Part shown: positions 22,819 through 33,559 of the stretch, piece by piece
How positions within the stretch are numbered: position 1 is the stretch's first letter
Layout of the letters: each line of letters starts with the position of its first letter
Source: Nansenia antarctica
Taxonomy: Eukaryota > Chordata > Actinopteri > Argentiniformes > Microstomatidae
Direction of reading: 5' to 3'
Length of the DNA: 64,000 nucleotides
NCBI GenBank assembly: GCA_963989245.1
Contig: OZ022340.1
Location: 34,465,710-34,529,709, forward strand
The notes under the pieces: generated by a model
The model's input: only the letters and a program-made list of their open reading frames with translations
Databases searched by the model: none
Told to the model about the DNA's origin: nothing
Position numbers and translations under genes: made by a program

Positions 22819-23822
22819 GGCCGATTTAAGCTTCTGCGTCGAATTTACTTACGTCTACGCCGTAGCCTACGTAAGGGGTCTTGCACTTTACACTTCTACG
22901 TAGGTCGCTCTGCAATTACACTGTCACATCGCTAGGTGGCAGTGTGTTTTCTATGCCCCTGTGCTGTGCCTCTTCCGGTTAGCTATCATTCTGACAATGC
23001 CGACGGTCGGTGTACTCATAGCGGCATAATAGCGATCAAAAAACGTATTTTTGTTAAGCTTGTTGTAAAGAAAATGTCTATAATGCATTGAAATGACAGT
23101 AAACTAAGATAATAAAGATAATAAGATGGTTATCATACATTTCCAAATCTTTATTAATAAGTAATTACAGAAAAAGTAAATGACATTTCTGTCATGACTT
23201 CCGCATTTACGAGAGAGTCGGAATGTGACGCTACCAAGCGGACCAATCACAGTTCTTATAGATAACTTAACATTAAATATGTCTATCATAAATATAATTT
23301 AAACCCAACGAACAGCCATAGGGCTCCCTGTAACTAATCATTTATTTCTAAATAAACAGGATTGTACATCTCGTAAATGTGAATCGCGCTCCTTATAGGA
23401 AGGCTGTGCCTGACGCTTCCATAGGGTGCTCTACTCAAAGCGGCATGATAGCGATTTTTTTTTGTTATGCTTGTTGTAAATAAAAGTTCTATGATGCATT
23501 GAAATGACATTAAACTAAGATAATACGATGGTAATCATCATTTTTCAAATCTTTATTAACAAGTAATTACAGAAAAAGTAAATGTCATTTCTGTCATGGC
23601 TTCCGCATTTTGGCCGACGAGAGAGTCGGAATCTTGTCAGAATCATGTGCTACCAAGCGGACCAATCACAGAGCTTACGGTTGCGTAGAAACTGACGCGT
23701 ACTTACATTTTTGGAGAGGAGCGCGTAAATCTACGCCGTAGGCTACGCAAGGCTACGTAGGCTACGCAAGGCTACGCCGTAGCCTACACCGTCGATTTTA
23801 CGCAGGAGCGTAAACTGGGCTT
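22819..23822. mobile_element. TIR DNA transposon, copy 2, inverted relative to copy 1
   Basis: It begins GGCCGATTTAAGCTTCTGCG and ends CGCAGGAGCGTAAACTGGGC. The interior carries the same duplicated block as 535-1447, read on the opposite strand. The pair is separated by about 21.4 kb. No transposase is visible. Confidence 0.7.
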
Positions 23823-24436
23823 TATACAGAGACTCATCCAGCTTTCCACATCCAGTCACAAGCAGCTTAGTTTAGTTACCAGTTTACTTATATGACTTAT
23901 ATGACTTCCTGTCTTTGGAATGCTCTCTCACACAGTCCTGACTAGGGGTGTAACGGATCACCTAACTCGGATCAGATCACGTTTTTTGAGTCACGGATCG
24001 GATCATTTTTCGGATCATCACAATTGTTTTTTATTTTTTATAAATGAATGAATGAATGAATGAATGAATGAATGAATGAATGAATGAATGAATGGACTTT
24101 ATTGTCATTGCTACAGTACAGGTACCAAACAACGAAATTTAGGAGTGGTGGCTCCCCTGGTGTTAGGAAAGGGAAAAAAAAACACTTAAAAAAAAAAATC
24201 ACAAGAAGGGAAGGAGCTGGTTTACATAAATAAAGGCTATGTACACAATCCACTGTACTATACTGTACAGATAGACGACTAGGGTTGTCATATTGCTCAA
24301 TAGTATTGTTTCACGTTATTTAAAGTGTCACAGTTTGCAGGCTTGAAATGTACATGTTTGTGCCTCAGCACTACACCTGATTTTTTCAGTCCAGCAGCTG
24401 CCATACAATCCGTCCAGACTGTCCAGGGCCCAGAAC

Positions 24437-26419
24437 TTAGGTCTTTGCTGTGTTCAGGGCCTGGACGGCCCTGTGGTAGAAGCTGTTCTTCAGTCTGTTT
24501 GTCTTAGCGGCCAGGGTCCTGAACCGCCTTTTCGAGGGCAGCCTGGTAAAGTGTACGTACCCAGGGTGGGTCGGGTCCCTGGAGATCTTGGAGGCCTTCC
24601 TGAGACAGCGTGTGTTGTACAGCTCTTCCAGAGAGGGGAGGGGGGCGCCGGTGATCTTCTGTGCTGTTCTCACGACTCTCTGTAGCGCATTTCTCTCCGC
24701 TGTTGTGCAGCTGGAGAACCAGTTGCGGATTCCGTAGGTGAGGATGCTCTCCACTGCGCCGCGGTAAAAGGTCACCAGTATCTCCTGCTTGCTGTGTTCC
24801 TTCCTGAGGACTCTCAGGGTGTATAGCCGCTGTTGTGCCCTCTTGATGGTGCCTTTTGTGTTGTCCTTCCAGGTCAGGTCATCCCGCATGTGCATCCCCA
24901 GGAATCGGAGGGTTGAGACTCTCTCCACGCTCTCTCCGTCGATGAGCAGGGGCTGGATCTCAGACTTTTTCCTCCTGAAGTCTACGATGATTTCCTGGGT
25001 CTTTGACTTGTTCAGCAGCAGGTTGTTAACCTTGCACAGCTTGCTCAGTTGCTCTACCTCATCCCTGTACGCCGCCTCGTCCCCCGCCGAGATACATCCC
25101 ACCACGGTGGTGTCGTCTGCAAACTTTACGATGGAGTTGCTGGGGTGGACGGGGGTGAAGTCGTAGGTGTAGAGGTTGTAGAGGATGGGGCTTAGCACGC
25201 AGCCCTGGGGGGACCCAGTGCTGAGTCTGAGGGCTGTGGAGGTGTGGGGGCCCACCCGCACCCTCTGGGGGCGGTCGGTCAGGAAGTCCTTGATCCACGC
25301 ACATATAGAGTGTGATAGACCCAGGTCTAGTAGTTTGGTCACTAGCCTGTCTGGAAGGATGGTGTTGAAGGCGGAGCTGAAGTCCACGAAGAGCAGTCTC
25401 GCGTAGCTGTTTCCCCTCTCCAGGTGGGATAGAGTGGCGTGGAGAGTCGTCGCGATGGCGTCCTCTGTGGACCTGTGGGCTCTGTAGGCGAACTGGTATG
25501 GATCCAGGTTGGGCGGGAGGCGTGTGAGTATGTGGGCCTGGACTAGTTTCTCGAAGCACTTCATGATGATTGGTGTGAGTGCCACCGGGCGGTAGTCGTT
25601 TAGGCAGCTCACCGTGCTTTTCTTCGGGACTGGGATGATAGTTGAGGTTTTCAGGCAGGGTGGGACGGTGGCCTGGGACAGGGACTGGTTAAAGATGTTG
25701 GTGAAAACCCCGGCCAGCTGGTCGGCGCAGTCTCTCAGCACCCGTCCCAGGACGCCATCCGGCCCCGAGGCTTTCCTGGGGTCCACCGCCTTCAGTACGC
25801 GTCTCACTTCATGCTCTGTGAGGGTGAGGCTGCTGAGAGCTGGAGAGAGTGGTGTTTGTGTTGCGGTTACCTCCGTTCGCCCCTCGTCGAACCGGGCGTA
25901 GAAGGTGTTCAGCTTTCCCGCCAGCAGGGGGTCGTCCTCTGCGGCTGTGAGCCTGTTGGCTCTGAAGTTTGTCATCTGCTGAACCCCCTGCCACATCCGC
26001 CTGGAGTCGTTGCTCAGGAGGCATTCCTCAATCTTCTCTCTGTGGTCTGCCTTGGCCGCTTTGATTCCGCGCTTTAGGTTGGCCCTGGTGGAGCTGTACA
26101 GCGGTGTGCTCTTCCCTGCGAAGAAGGCGTTGTCCCTCTCGTTGATCAGTTTTTGGACCTTCCCAGTCATCCAGGGCTTCGTGTTGGGGTAGACCCGGAC
26201 CCGTTTGTCCACGGTGACTGAGTTGGTGCAGTTCACTATGTGGTTCAGAACCGACGACGTGTACTGTTCCAGGTCCTCATGCTCATATTCCTGCCATAGG
26301 GTGTCATTTAGGCAGATCTGCAGTGGAGCGGACCCTTCTGGCCAGGTTCTGACAGTCTTAGTGGTGATGGGAGCACTTTTCCCCATGGTAGTGTATGCAG
26401 GGATCAGGAGGATTGACAC
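24437..26419 (-). CDS. Reverse transcriptase part of the Rex1-type LINE
   Basis: The frame of 660 residues has no internal stop. RT motifs appear in order: DPRKASGPDGVLGRVLRD (motif 0/1 region), NDYRPVALTPIIMKCFEKLV, LFVDFSSAFNTILPDRLV (motif A), STGSPQGCVLSPILYNLYTY (motif B) and KFADDTTVVG (motif C, FADD). The C-terminus ASKISRDPTHPGYVHFTRLP with KRRFRTLAAKTNRLKNSFY is the conserved Rex1-like tail. The first codons SILLIPAYTTMGKS are not a natural start: they continue the endonuclease frame that ends in SDHV on the other side of the SINE. The RT is therefore intact but cut off from its promoter and endonuclease. Confidence 0.85.
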   Translation of the reverse strand: MSILLIPAYTTMGKSAPITTKTVRTWPEGSAPLQICLNDTLWQEYEHEDLEQYTSSVLNHIVNCTNSVTVDKRVRVYPNTKPWMTGKVQKLINERDNAFFAGKSTPLYSSTRANLKRGIKAAKADHREKIEECLLSNDSRRMWQGVQQMTNFRANRLTAAEDDPLLAGKLNTFYARFDEGRTEVTATQTPLSPALSSLTLTEHEVRRVLKAVDPRKASGPDGVLGRVLRDCADQLAGVFTNIFNQSLSQATVPPCLKTSTIIPVPKKSTVSCLNDYRPVALTPIIMKCFEKLVQAHILTRLPPNLDPYQFAYRAHRSTEDAIATTLHATLSHLERGNSYARLLFVDFSSAFNTILPDRLVTKLLDLGLSHSICAWIKDFLTDRPQRVRVGPHTSTALRLSTGSPQGCVLSPILYNLYTYDFTPVHPSNSIVKFADDTTVVGCISAGDEAAYRDEVEQLSKLCKVNNLLLNKSKTQEIIVDFRRKKSEIQPLLIDGESVERVSTLRFLGMHMRDDLTWKDNTKGTIKRAQQRLYTLRVLRKEHSKQEILVTFYRGAVESILTYGIRNWFSSCTTAERNALQRVVRTAQKITGAPLPSLEELYNTRCLRKASKISRDPTHPGYVHFTRLPSKRRFRTLAAKTNRLKNSFYHRAVQALNTAKT

Positions 26420-26424
26420 ATGGT

Positions 26425-26645
26425 AGTCAGGGTAGTGGTGGTCTAGTGGATAGTGAGTTGGACTTGGGATCGGAAGGTTGTGAGTTCAAATCCCGCCTGA
26501 AGCCACACCACTACTAGTGTGCCCTTGGGTAAGGCACTTAGCCCTCAGTTACTCCAGGGGGAATGTCCCTGTAATTCGTAATTGTAAGTCGCTTTGGATA
26601 AAAGCGTCTGCTAAATGGCAAAATTATATTAAATTATAAATTATT
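26425..26645 (+). mobile_element. tRNA-derived SINE with L2-type tail
   Basis: It has a pol III A box TGGTCTAGTGG (26439-26449) and B box GAGTTCAAATCCC (26482-26494). It ends with GTCGCTTTGGATAAAAGCGT and CTGCTAAATG, the tail shared by fish V-type SINEs and L2 LINEs. The duplication ACATGGT flanks it (26418-26424 and 26646-26652). It lies in plus orientation inside a minus-strand LINE. The tRNA-like head is not a functional tRNA gene. Confidence 0.85.
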
Positions 26646-26652
26646 ACATGGT

Positions 26653-27703
26653 CAGACATGCCTAGATGAGCTAGCGGACTAGCCTTGTAAGCACGTTTGA
26701 TGTTGGTGTATACCTTGTCCAGTGTTTTTTCTCCTCTTGTTGCACATTTCACATGCTGATAGAACTTGGGTAGTACTGCCTTCAGGTCGACATGATTGAA
26801 ATCTCCTGCTATGATGTGAATAGCCTGTGGATCAGTGCTTTGTTGACCACTGATGACGTCATATAGCCGCGCCAATGCTAGGCTACCGTCCGCGCTAGGC
26901 GCTATGTACACACATGTTATGAATACCGCGTTAAACTCCCTCGGGAGGTATGTGGGTCGGCATTTAACAGTCAAGTATTCCAGGTCTGGGGAGCAGTGGC
27001 TACTTACAGTTTTCGTGTTTAAGCACCAGCTATCCTTCGTCGATATTATGATCCCACCCCCTCTTGACTTGCCGCTGAGTTGCGTGCGGTCCGCCCGGTG
27101 TAGTGTCCGACCCTCCAAGCTAACTGCGGAGTCCACGATGGTGTCATTTAGCCAGGTTTCGGTCAGAATAATCACACAGCTATCTCCCACGATGTTATTT
27201 TTAGCAACTTGTAGTCTCAGTTCATCCATCTTGTTCGTCAGGGACCTGACGTTGGAAAGGACAATACTCGGCAAAGCAGGTTTGTCAGGGCTCCGTCTTA
27301 GCCTATCTAGCAGGCCTCCCCGGCGGCCCCGTCGTTGCTTACGGTCTCGCCGCCGGCGTTTTCGCCTCAGGGAGGGTACACGGGCGATCTCGTGATATAT
27401 CCTGTTTTGCTTCAGGAACTCCGCTGTAACTGTCTTGTCGTTTTGCGTGCCGACTTCTAATAAGTCGAGCCTGCTGTAGGTACTATTTACACAACTGTTC
27501 CCTATAAGTACTAAAATAAAAGTGTACATACAAATGTACTTAAAAACACTAAGAAACACCAGCGTAGAAGCCACTCCGAGCCTCGCGACTGAGCGCGACG
27601 CCATCTTGGATATGATACCCAAACATACCAAACATAAAAACAGCTTTTCCCTTGAATTCTGTAAAAACAGCACTTTCATTATGTGAAAAAAAAACAACAA
27701 CAT
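26653..27703 (-). CDS. Apurinic/apyrimidinic-type endonuclease part of the Rex1-type LINE
   Basis: The basic region KRRRRDRKQRRGRRGG leads into the endonuclease: IVLSNVRSLTNKMDELRL (N motif), VIILTETWLND (catalytic E), GGGIIIS, TCVYIAPSADGS, IIAGDFNHVDL (D and N) and MSDHV (SDH). These residues form an APE-type active site that nicks target DNA for reverse transcription. The first 60 or so residues include hydrophobic stretches whose role is unclear. The ATG at 27703 may not be the true start, because MASRSVARLGVASTLVFLSV at about residue 33 is an alternative. The frame runs into the SINE after SDHV and stops a few codons later. Confidence 0.75.
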
Positions 27704-27721
27704 TCAAGATGTCAAAACTGG

Positions 27722-27733
27722 TAATATATATAT

Positions 27734-27767
<34 letters not shown>

Positions 27768-27770
27768 CAT
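27722..27770. repeat. (TA)n microsatellite
   Basis: About 45 bases of almost pure TA/AT dinucleotide near the 5' limit of the Rex1-type LINE. Confidence 0.9.
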
Positions 27771-28107
27771 ATCTACACTCAAAATTACATATTATAGTGA
27801 AATACACATTCAACTTAAATTATATAATAGTGCAATATGAGAGAGGGAGGCGCCCGGTTGCAGCAGTGAATCACTTGGCTCTTTAAAGCAGACGAATACA
27901 CATGTTTTATGCCACTTTTAACTAAATAATAAAGTGAACCCTTCCTTTGAACATGGTATGAAAAAAATGCCTACATTAGCAGAAGTTGTCGGGCTACCTT
28001 TTCCGTGCCTAATTTTAAGTCATATTATTATTACATTTTGCAATTGATCCGCGGTACACATGCGTGCCGAACCGTGGGGGGCGATCCGTTACACCCCTAG
28101 GCCTGAC

Positions 28108-28827
28108 ACTTGGGGGCCGCTAGGGGGCGCCAATTGGAAGGGAAAGGAAAATGGAAAATGACGCAAAAAAAGAAAAATATATAAAAAATAAATTTAACTT
28201 CAAATCAACTCATAATTTGTTAATAATAATAGATTATTGTGCTGGTTTAAAATAAAATATAAATTGTTATAAATCTTTTCATGCCCGTCTATCAATTAGC
28301 CAATCAGCCAATAACCGTCTGCCTGTCAGTCAAAGTGTTGTTGAACTGCTAACGGCTCCAGCGTCACTATTAACCGACAACTGATGCTTGTGCTCCCTAG
28401 CTTCATAATAGGTGACCCACATGAATCATGTAGATCTGCCTCTCATCCAAGTCACATGATGCCCGAGCTAACATCTTCCTGTCTGCTAAACTCTGCTTGG
28501 GTTGAAATAAAACGTCTTAAAAAGGTCTTAAGGAAGTAGAAACATAAGAAGTAATAAAATAAAATAACATAAAAGTTATTTCTATGTTGCGATAACTTCT
28601 CAACAGGATTTTACAGGGTTCGTTCAAACTATCGTAATTATTGAACTATGTGTGCAATCGAAAAAAATCCAAACGTTTCTGAGACATTGCACTTTCTATT
28701 CTATTCTAAAAAACAAATGCATTGACCTCAAAGGAGCTAGAGAGTGATTTGAAGAGAAGCGGTATTTTAGCAGTGTTTTATACTTTAGTGAGTTTCTGTA
28801 CATACAGTATATGTTTGTGATTGTGAA
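28108..28827. other. AT-rich stretch without recognisable features
   Basis: No gene, terminal repeat or long tandem repeat is visible. It may be unique host DNA. Confidence 0.5.
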
Positions 28828-28938
28828 ATGTCACGAAGACCATCTAGGATAACCAAACCACCTAAAAGATTCACAGAGGACGACGATGTAAGTGACGAAG
28901 GACTGATTTATTCTTCTGAACCAGGGTATGTAGGTTAG
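28828..28938 (+). other. Possible first coding exon or short ORF
   Basis: ATG in a fair context opens MSRRPSRITKPPKRFTEDDD and then VSDEGLIYSSEPG. A GTATGT donor-like sequence lies at 28926, just before the frame reaches TAG (28936-28938). The basic-then-acidic composition looks like real protein, but I recognise no family and there is no second exon to pair with it. It could also belong to an unrecognised transposon. Confidence 0.25.
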
Positions 28939-29149
28939 TTCTAGCGAATTGACCTAACATTAGCTTGTAAACTGCCGTTTGTATTGCAAATAAACCCAGA
29001 TAGACTTGGTAATAGTCAGAGCCCTCGGGGAGTTAAAGGGAAGCCTTGTTTTGAAATATAATCGTTCCAGACTTTAGATGTCATATTTGTTTTTCCCCGC
29101 TTTGCGCCATTTCAGCCATTCATCTTCTTAATTGTTATAACATCACAAC

Positions 29150-29340
29150 ATTCTGATAGAACATCGACATGCTAGAAACACATAACTACACATAATTAGA
29201 TGATCATACAGCCCCATGAAAGTATTAGCAAAATTATCCCTTACCAGTAGCCTATGGCAAACGAGAATAGTGAATCCAATCCACAAATTATAAGTATTTA
29301 GTGATCGTTAGTGGGTACTTTACAACTTCAAGTTTTGTGT
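29150..29340. mobile_element. Fragment of the pogo-like element interior
   Basis: The sequence from ACATCGACATGCTAGAAACA through AACGAGAATAGTGAATCCAA and TATTTAGTGATCGTTAGTGG matches the interior of the copies at 12238 and 45939 with scattered changes. No terminal repeats remain. Confidence 0.65.
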
Positions 29341-29398
29341 TATGAAAAAAAACGAGTGCGAGTGGTTTAGCTGCGTTCTAGGCTGCGTCTAGGCTGCG

Positions 29399-29523
29399 TT
29401 CGTAAATTCGCTCTGGAAATCTGATCAGCAGTCATGGAATGCCTCTTGTCCAATCAAATTACTTGGTCCCTTTATGACGTTGAGCCCAGTGTGCCCTCCG
29501 GTGCTCTCAGAGCGAATATACGA
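29399..29523. other. Short inverted-repeat segment, MITE-like
   Basis: TTCGTAAATTCGCTCTG at the left pairs with CAGAGCGAATATACGAA at the right with one mismatch, about 90 bases apart. I cannot see a target duplication, so its nature as a mobile element is only suggested. Confidence 0.4.
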
Positions 29524-30132
29524 AGATATACCTAGACTGTCTCACGTACTTTACAGCCCTTTACCTAGCTTCTACCCTGCTGCTACGCTGCTTCTATAAC
29601 ATCAGGATCAGACGCAGGGTGAGACCTTCAAAATAACTTGCGTAGAATCGATTTTATTTTTATTTAAAAAGTCAGACTGGAAAATGTATTATTGTCGCCA
29701 GAGTCAGACCCACTGCATGGGGATACGACGCGTGCGGATGAGAGACAACATGTAAAAAAAAAACATGCACACGTATTGCTTGCGTGACATTGGTTAAGCT
29801 GCCGCCAAAACCCCCCGATATTTTCCCATGTGAAATGATAAGACAAGAGGCCACGATACGATAATCGCCGGATCTATATTTTGCCCCCCAACCCCCCCCC
29901 CCCGTGTGTGTGTGTGTGTGTCCCACCTGTGAGAAGTGTATGTGTGTGTCATATATCTGTATGTAAGCTTGAACCTTGACACTTTTGAGTGTAAGTAAGT
30001 GTGTGAGTTTATTCTGTTATTTATGCTATTATATCGAGTATTGTGTTGAGAAGCAATGGAAATTAATCAAGAAATTGATAGAGTAGGCTAACTTACAAGT
30101 TCTATATGCAACAGAACAGATCACCCAGCATT

Positions 30133-31343
30133 CAGTGGCGGATACAGAAAGTGGCTGATGGGTAGGCCTGGAAAAATCTGGGTAGGCCTGAGTGAAACTC
30201 ATCACCGCACGTTTTAGACCTATGTATGAGCAGCCAGATGGATGGAACACAACCGGGCTCGCGATCATAGGCGCCGATTTATGTTTCTGCCCGTGGGTGC
30301 TCGAAACATTTGGGTACGACCAACACGCATGCACACACACGCACACGCACGCACACGCACGCACGCACACACGCAAAATATTCGCAGGGACTGGAGGAGA
30401 TCACTATGCAGACCATGAAACGAACGGAAAATAAATAAAGTACCTGTCTACCCAGAGAATGCAACGGACAGCCAAACAAGTTATTATAATACACACACGC
30501 AAGGCATTCAAGCGCACGCAATAGTCAATGAATTAACCAATAACCATCAACTATGGAGGACCAAGTATAGAAATTGTAATAAGAAATGCCTGTATTATAA
30601 TTTGCAAGCTTTTAACTGTGGGTGTTGACAGTCCAGTGCAAACCGAAAGCTCAAGTTGAATCATACATGTACCTGGCTCGGACCAGTTGTGGTGATCCAT
30701 CATTTTATTACAAAACCTAACGCTGCTTATTAGGGGATTTACGTAAACTGGTGTATACACATATTGTTGTGTAAAGTTGTGTGCTTCTATTGTATTATAT
30801 TATTATATCCAGTGAAGGCATACACAATGTTGTTCCACACAAATGTTTCCCTCTTCGTTTTAATCTTGGAAAGTCTCATAAAATATATACTTCACCGAAC
30901 TATTACAGCGCTGTCTCGGACTCTCCGCACGTCGGCGTGTGGCGTCATCATCTGTTATTGTGAATAAATAAGATTTCTAGACAAGGCCTGGTCCAAACTT
31001 TCATTATTTTCACTGACTTCCAGACGTGGCTTTTTAAGAAAGCGGGACAATGTTAGCTCAGCTGTTTAGCCATCGTAGCGCGCACACTGAACAACTGGTC
31101 AAGGTCAACTGAACAATCAGAGTAAACGTAAAAGAGGAAGCAATGTAAACGTAAGAGAGGAAGTTGAATATTATTAGTATTAATACATACTTTTAATCAT
31201 TTCCAAGACAAAACTATTCACATTACAGTTAGTTAGTGAAAATTAAACTTTAAAAATATTTTATTATAAAAAAAATATGTATTTTTATGAATCTGACTGG
31301 GTGGGCCAGCTGTCAATCTGGGCCACCCATAGATCCGCGCCTG
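30133..31343. mobile_element. hAT-type non-autonomous element, 1211 bp
   Basis: The left end CAGTGGCGGATACAGAAAG and the inverse of the right end CAGGCGCGGATCTATGGGTG share the pattern CAG.GGCGGAT. Perfect 8-bp duplications CCAGCATT lie at 30125-30132 and 31344-31351. No transposase frame is seen. A CA/GCAC-rich stretch lies at about 30330-30375. Confidence 0.85.
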
Positions 31344-31351
31344 CCAGCATT

Positions 31352-31679
31352 GCTAATCAAATCAAATCAAATCAAATTTTATTTGTATAGCGCATTCGCT
31401 AATGAAAAGAATCAACGAATGTAATCGAACGAATCAACAAATCTAATACCAATACTTGCTCAATAGGTCTTAAAGTATCTTGAAAGTGGTCTTGTTTTCG
31501 GGCAACAACAAAAAAAGTGTCACCTTTTTGGACCATGACCAGTTTGCACCCCTGTAATAATAGACACGTTTTTGAAAAGAAAGAAGATATGTGGAAGGGT
31601 ACATAAAGTATGGCTTTACCTCAGCCAGTAAGGATGGACATGATCTTCCTGTCCATGTGTTCTCTGCCTCGAGAACCTC
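31352..31679. other. LINE-tail-like sequence and otherwise unassigned DNA
   Basis: AATCAAATCAAATCAAATTTTATTTGTATAGCGC (31361-31394) resembles the 3' tail of a fish LINE in minus orientation. Nothing else is recognisable. Confidence 0.45.
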
Positions 31680-31919
31680 CCGATTGAGTGTTTGAAGCTG
31701 TCTAAACTAGAACGACACTTGGAGCAGAGACTGACAAATCAGCATTTGAAGCAGGTGGGGGCCAGCGAGTATTTTGCACTTCAGCTGGACGAGAGCACAG
31801 ACGTGTCCAATGCTGCACAACTGCTTGTGTACATCCGATTAATTTCTGACGGGGCAGCGTCCATGAACGGCCAAAAAGTCACAGCACTCATCAAGCAGCC
31901 AAGGCCCCCTTCCCACTAG
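31680..31919 (+). pseudogene. hAT transposase fragment
   Basis: KLSKLERHLEQRLTNQHLKQ followed by VGASEYFALQLDESTDVSNA and AQLLVYIRLISDG is the start of the catalytic region of SCAN/GTF2IRD2-like hAT transposases. The first catalytic aspartate lies in the LDESTDV motif. Only about 60 codons match; flanks are unrelated and no terminal repeats are found. Confidence 0.7.
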
Positions 31920-32028
31920 TGAGGTACACACTGTGACAACCCTCTCACTGAGACTGTGGGGATTTGCACACAAACTAGAGACGACAGGAGAACAGTCAGC
32001 CATTACCGGCGTATTTATTCCTAACCGA

Positions 32029-32134
32029 AGGTAAGTAAGTAAGTGAAGCTTTATTTACTGTATATAGCGCCTTTCCTACATGAAATGCAACTCAAAGCGC
32101 TTTGAAGCGAAGGTAGGGGGGGGGGGGGGGGGGG
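32029..32134 (-). mobile_element. LINE 3' tail fragment followed by a G tract
   Basis: GTAAGTAAGTAAGTGAAGCT, TTATTTACTGTATATAGCGC and CATGAAATGCAACTCAAAGC form the inverse of the tail seen at 4040-4115. It is followed by a run of 19 G (32116-32134). Confidence 0.6.
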
Positions 32135-32616
32135 CTCTGCCCACTCGGAAACGGCACTGCCGTATTGTCCAACTCAAGAATGTAAGGATGAATAACTAAG
32201 GGTCCCTTAGTTATTCAGCGTCTGGTCTGTAGGGTCTCGCTCATGGTCGATCGGTCGAGCTCTGGCTCCGACTCTCTCTCCTCCGTTCCCTCGGTCTGTC
32301 ACATAGATTACAGCTGTTATTATTTGGATTGAAATGTTAGCGCCGGAGACCGGCCCTCAGTCATCGCATGTGTGTCTGGCATTGGTGTAGCTCTCCCTCT
32401 TCCTTTCCTCTCTTAATGCGGGGGGGTCGTCGTCGCCGGGCACAGCTGTCTCACATCCGCTGATGAGCCTGTGGTTGGTGCCTCGGTGATTGGCGGATGC
32501 GGGACAGCTGCGCGAACGGACAGTACCTCCCGATGACCGCTCTGCCTGGGGGTCCGGGGTGCTTTCCCAGGTGCTGAACCCCTGACTTTGGGGCAGTAGT
32601 GAGAGGGATGTCACAA
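32135..32616. other. GC-rich stretch, possibly a degraded LTR or promoter region
   Basis: No convincing gene. Cytosine- and guanine-rich segments (CTCTGCCTGGGGGTCCGGGG) and frames without domains are present. I cannot assign it. Confidence 0.3.

Positions 32617-32712
<96 letters not shown>
32617..32712. repeat. (CA)n microsatellite
   Basis: About 95 bases of CA with a single CG interruption near 32663. Confidence 0.95.
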
Positions 32713-32714
<2 letters not shown>

Positions 32715-32839
32715 CACTAAATATTTCAGAAATATTGAAGTATTCATTAGTAATTCGGTGAAATTAAATGAATAATATTTAAGAAAAACGTTACTAAAAG
32801 AAAGAATTGTAATATTATAATATATGAATATTGTAAAAT

Positions 32840-33048
32840 ACAAATGACAAATTAGTTAGTTTGAATGAATAAAAATAAGGAAATATTAAGAAGCTGTATG
32901 TTTGTTTGATTTTTATATTTGCCAGTGTAATGTAGGCCTATATGTTTTTTTGGGTGTTTTTTTAAAAGCCGTTTCACAATAGAGGGGGCCCAGCCAGAGG
33001 CTATGGCAATTTGGGGGGTCCTTGGCATGGACAAGTTTGGGAACCCCT
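32840..33048. mobile_element. Right-end fragment of a hAT-like element
   Basis: The sequence ends TGGACAAGTTTGGGAACCCC + TG, the inverse of a CAGGGGTTCCCAAACTT hAT terminus. The matching left terminus is not found, so the 5' limit given is a guess. Confidence 0.4.
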
Positions 33049-33233
33049 GCTCTGCTCTAGCCTGTTGTATGAATGTGACACTGACACAACCTGCAGAATG
33101 TTGTCCCTGGACTTTCAGATTTGGATTTGATTTTACCCCACTTTCTCGCTGTGAAAAGTTTCTGTACTCTGACTGTGCTTCTACTGTTTCCATGGTGACT
33201 CATGATTGACCCCTACCATTTGACCTCTCACAG

Positions 33234-33326
33234 CCAGCGGTCCTGGATAACCTCCTGACCTCTATGAAGTTTGTTCTGCATGGGATGGGCGTCCTTAGGA
33301 TCAACCTCGCCAACAGCAAAAACAAG
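33234..33326 (+). CDS. Host-gene-like exon, 31 codons, phase 0-0
   Basis: A pyrimidine-containing acceptor (TTTGACCTCTCACAG) precedes the segment and a donor (AAG|GTAGTG) follows it. The 93 bases are open in one frame and read PAVLDNLLTSMKFVLHGMG then VLRINLANSKNK. Codon use and hydrophobic pattern (amphipathic helix-like) look like conserved protein, unlike the surrounding transposons. I do not recognise the gene. The exon ends in phase 0 and the exon-like segment at 55889 starts in an open phase-0 frame, so they could be consecutive, but this is inference. Confidence 0.5.
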
Positions 33327-33559
33327 GTAGTGTGCATCTGTGTCTAAAAATGTTAATGTTAAAATGTGTTATCTAAAAATATAGATAAACTTGACTGGTG
33401 GATAGTTCAAATAACTGTGGATTGTCCGGTTAGAACTATGATGTCCTTGAAGTATGGGTATAATAACCAGGCCAAGTTATTATTAAAGGCTTTAATGGAA
33501 ACCGTGAACTTGTGGTTCTGTAAAGATAAACAGTATACAGATGATACTGATGATACTGC

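Larger units (their letters stand above)
24043..27790 (-). mobile_element. Rex1-type (CR1 group) LINE with endonuclease and RT
   Basis: On the minus strand it has an APE-type endonuclease (27703-26653), an RT (26419-24437) and a 3' UTR ending in a tetranucleotide tail (GAAT on the plus strand, 24044-24092). The 3' UTR signature ACAGGTACCAAACAACGAAA recurs in three other fragments in this window. The 5' limit is uncertain. A SINE (26425-26645) splits the gene between the endonuclease and RT. The RT C-terminus resembles that of fish Rex1 elements. Confidence 0.8.
23943..28099. mobile_element. hAT-type element containing a LINE and a SINE
   Basis: The ends TAGGGGTGTAACGGATC and GATCCGTTACACCCCTA are perfect inverted repeats. 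The flanks GTCCTGAC (23935-23942) and GGCCTGAC (28100-28107) agree at 7 of 8 bases. Outside the nested LINE (24043 to about 27790) only about 400 bases belong to the hAT, so it is non-autonomous. Confidence 0.85.

Noticed and set aside
24789..26426. Plus-strand frames opposite the Rex1-type RT, repeated at 36936-38216
   Set aside because: They are antisense to the RT and recur only because the LINE copies are similar.
26425..26500. tRNA-like sequence with A and B boxes
   Set aside because: It is the head of a SINE: the L2-type tail and a flanking duplication follow, and it lies inside a LINE gene.
30264..31343. Second hAT-like terminus (AGGCGCCGATTTATG) nested in the 30133 element
   Set aside because: No matching inverted end or duplication was found within the element.
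32135..32616. Possible solo LTR in GC-rich sequence
   Set aside because: No TG...CA borders with a target duplication could be defined.
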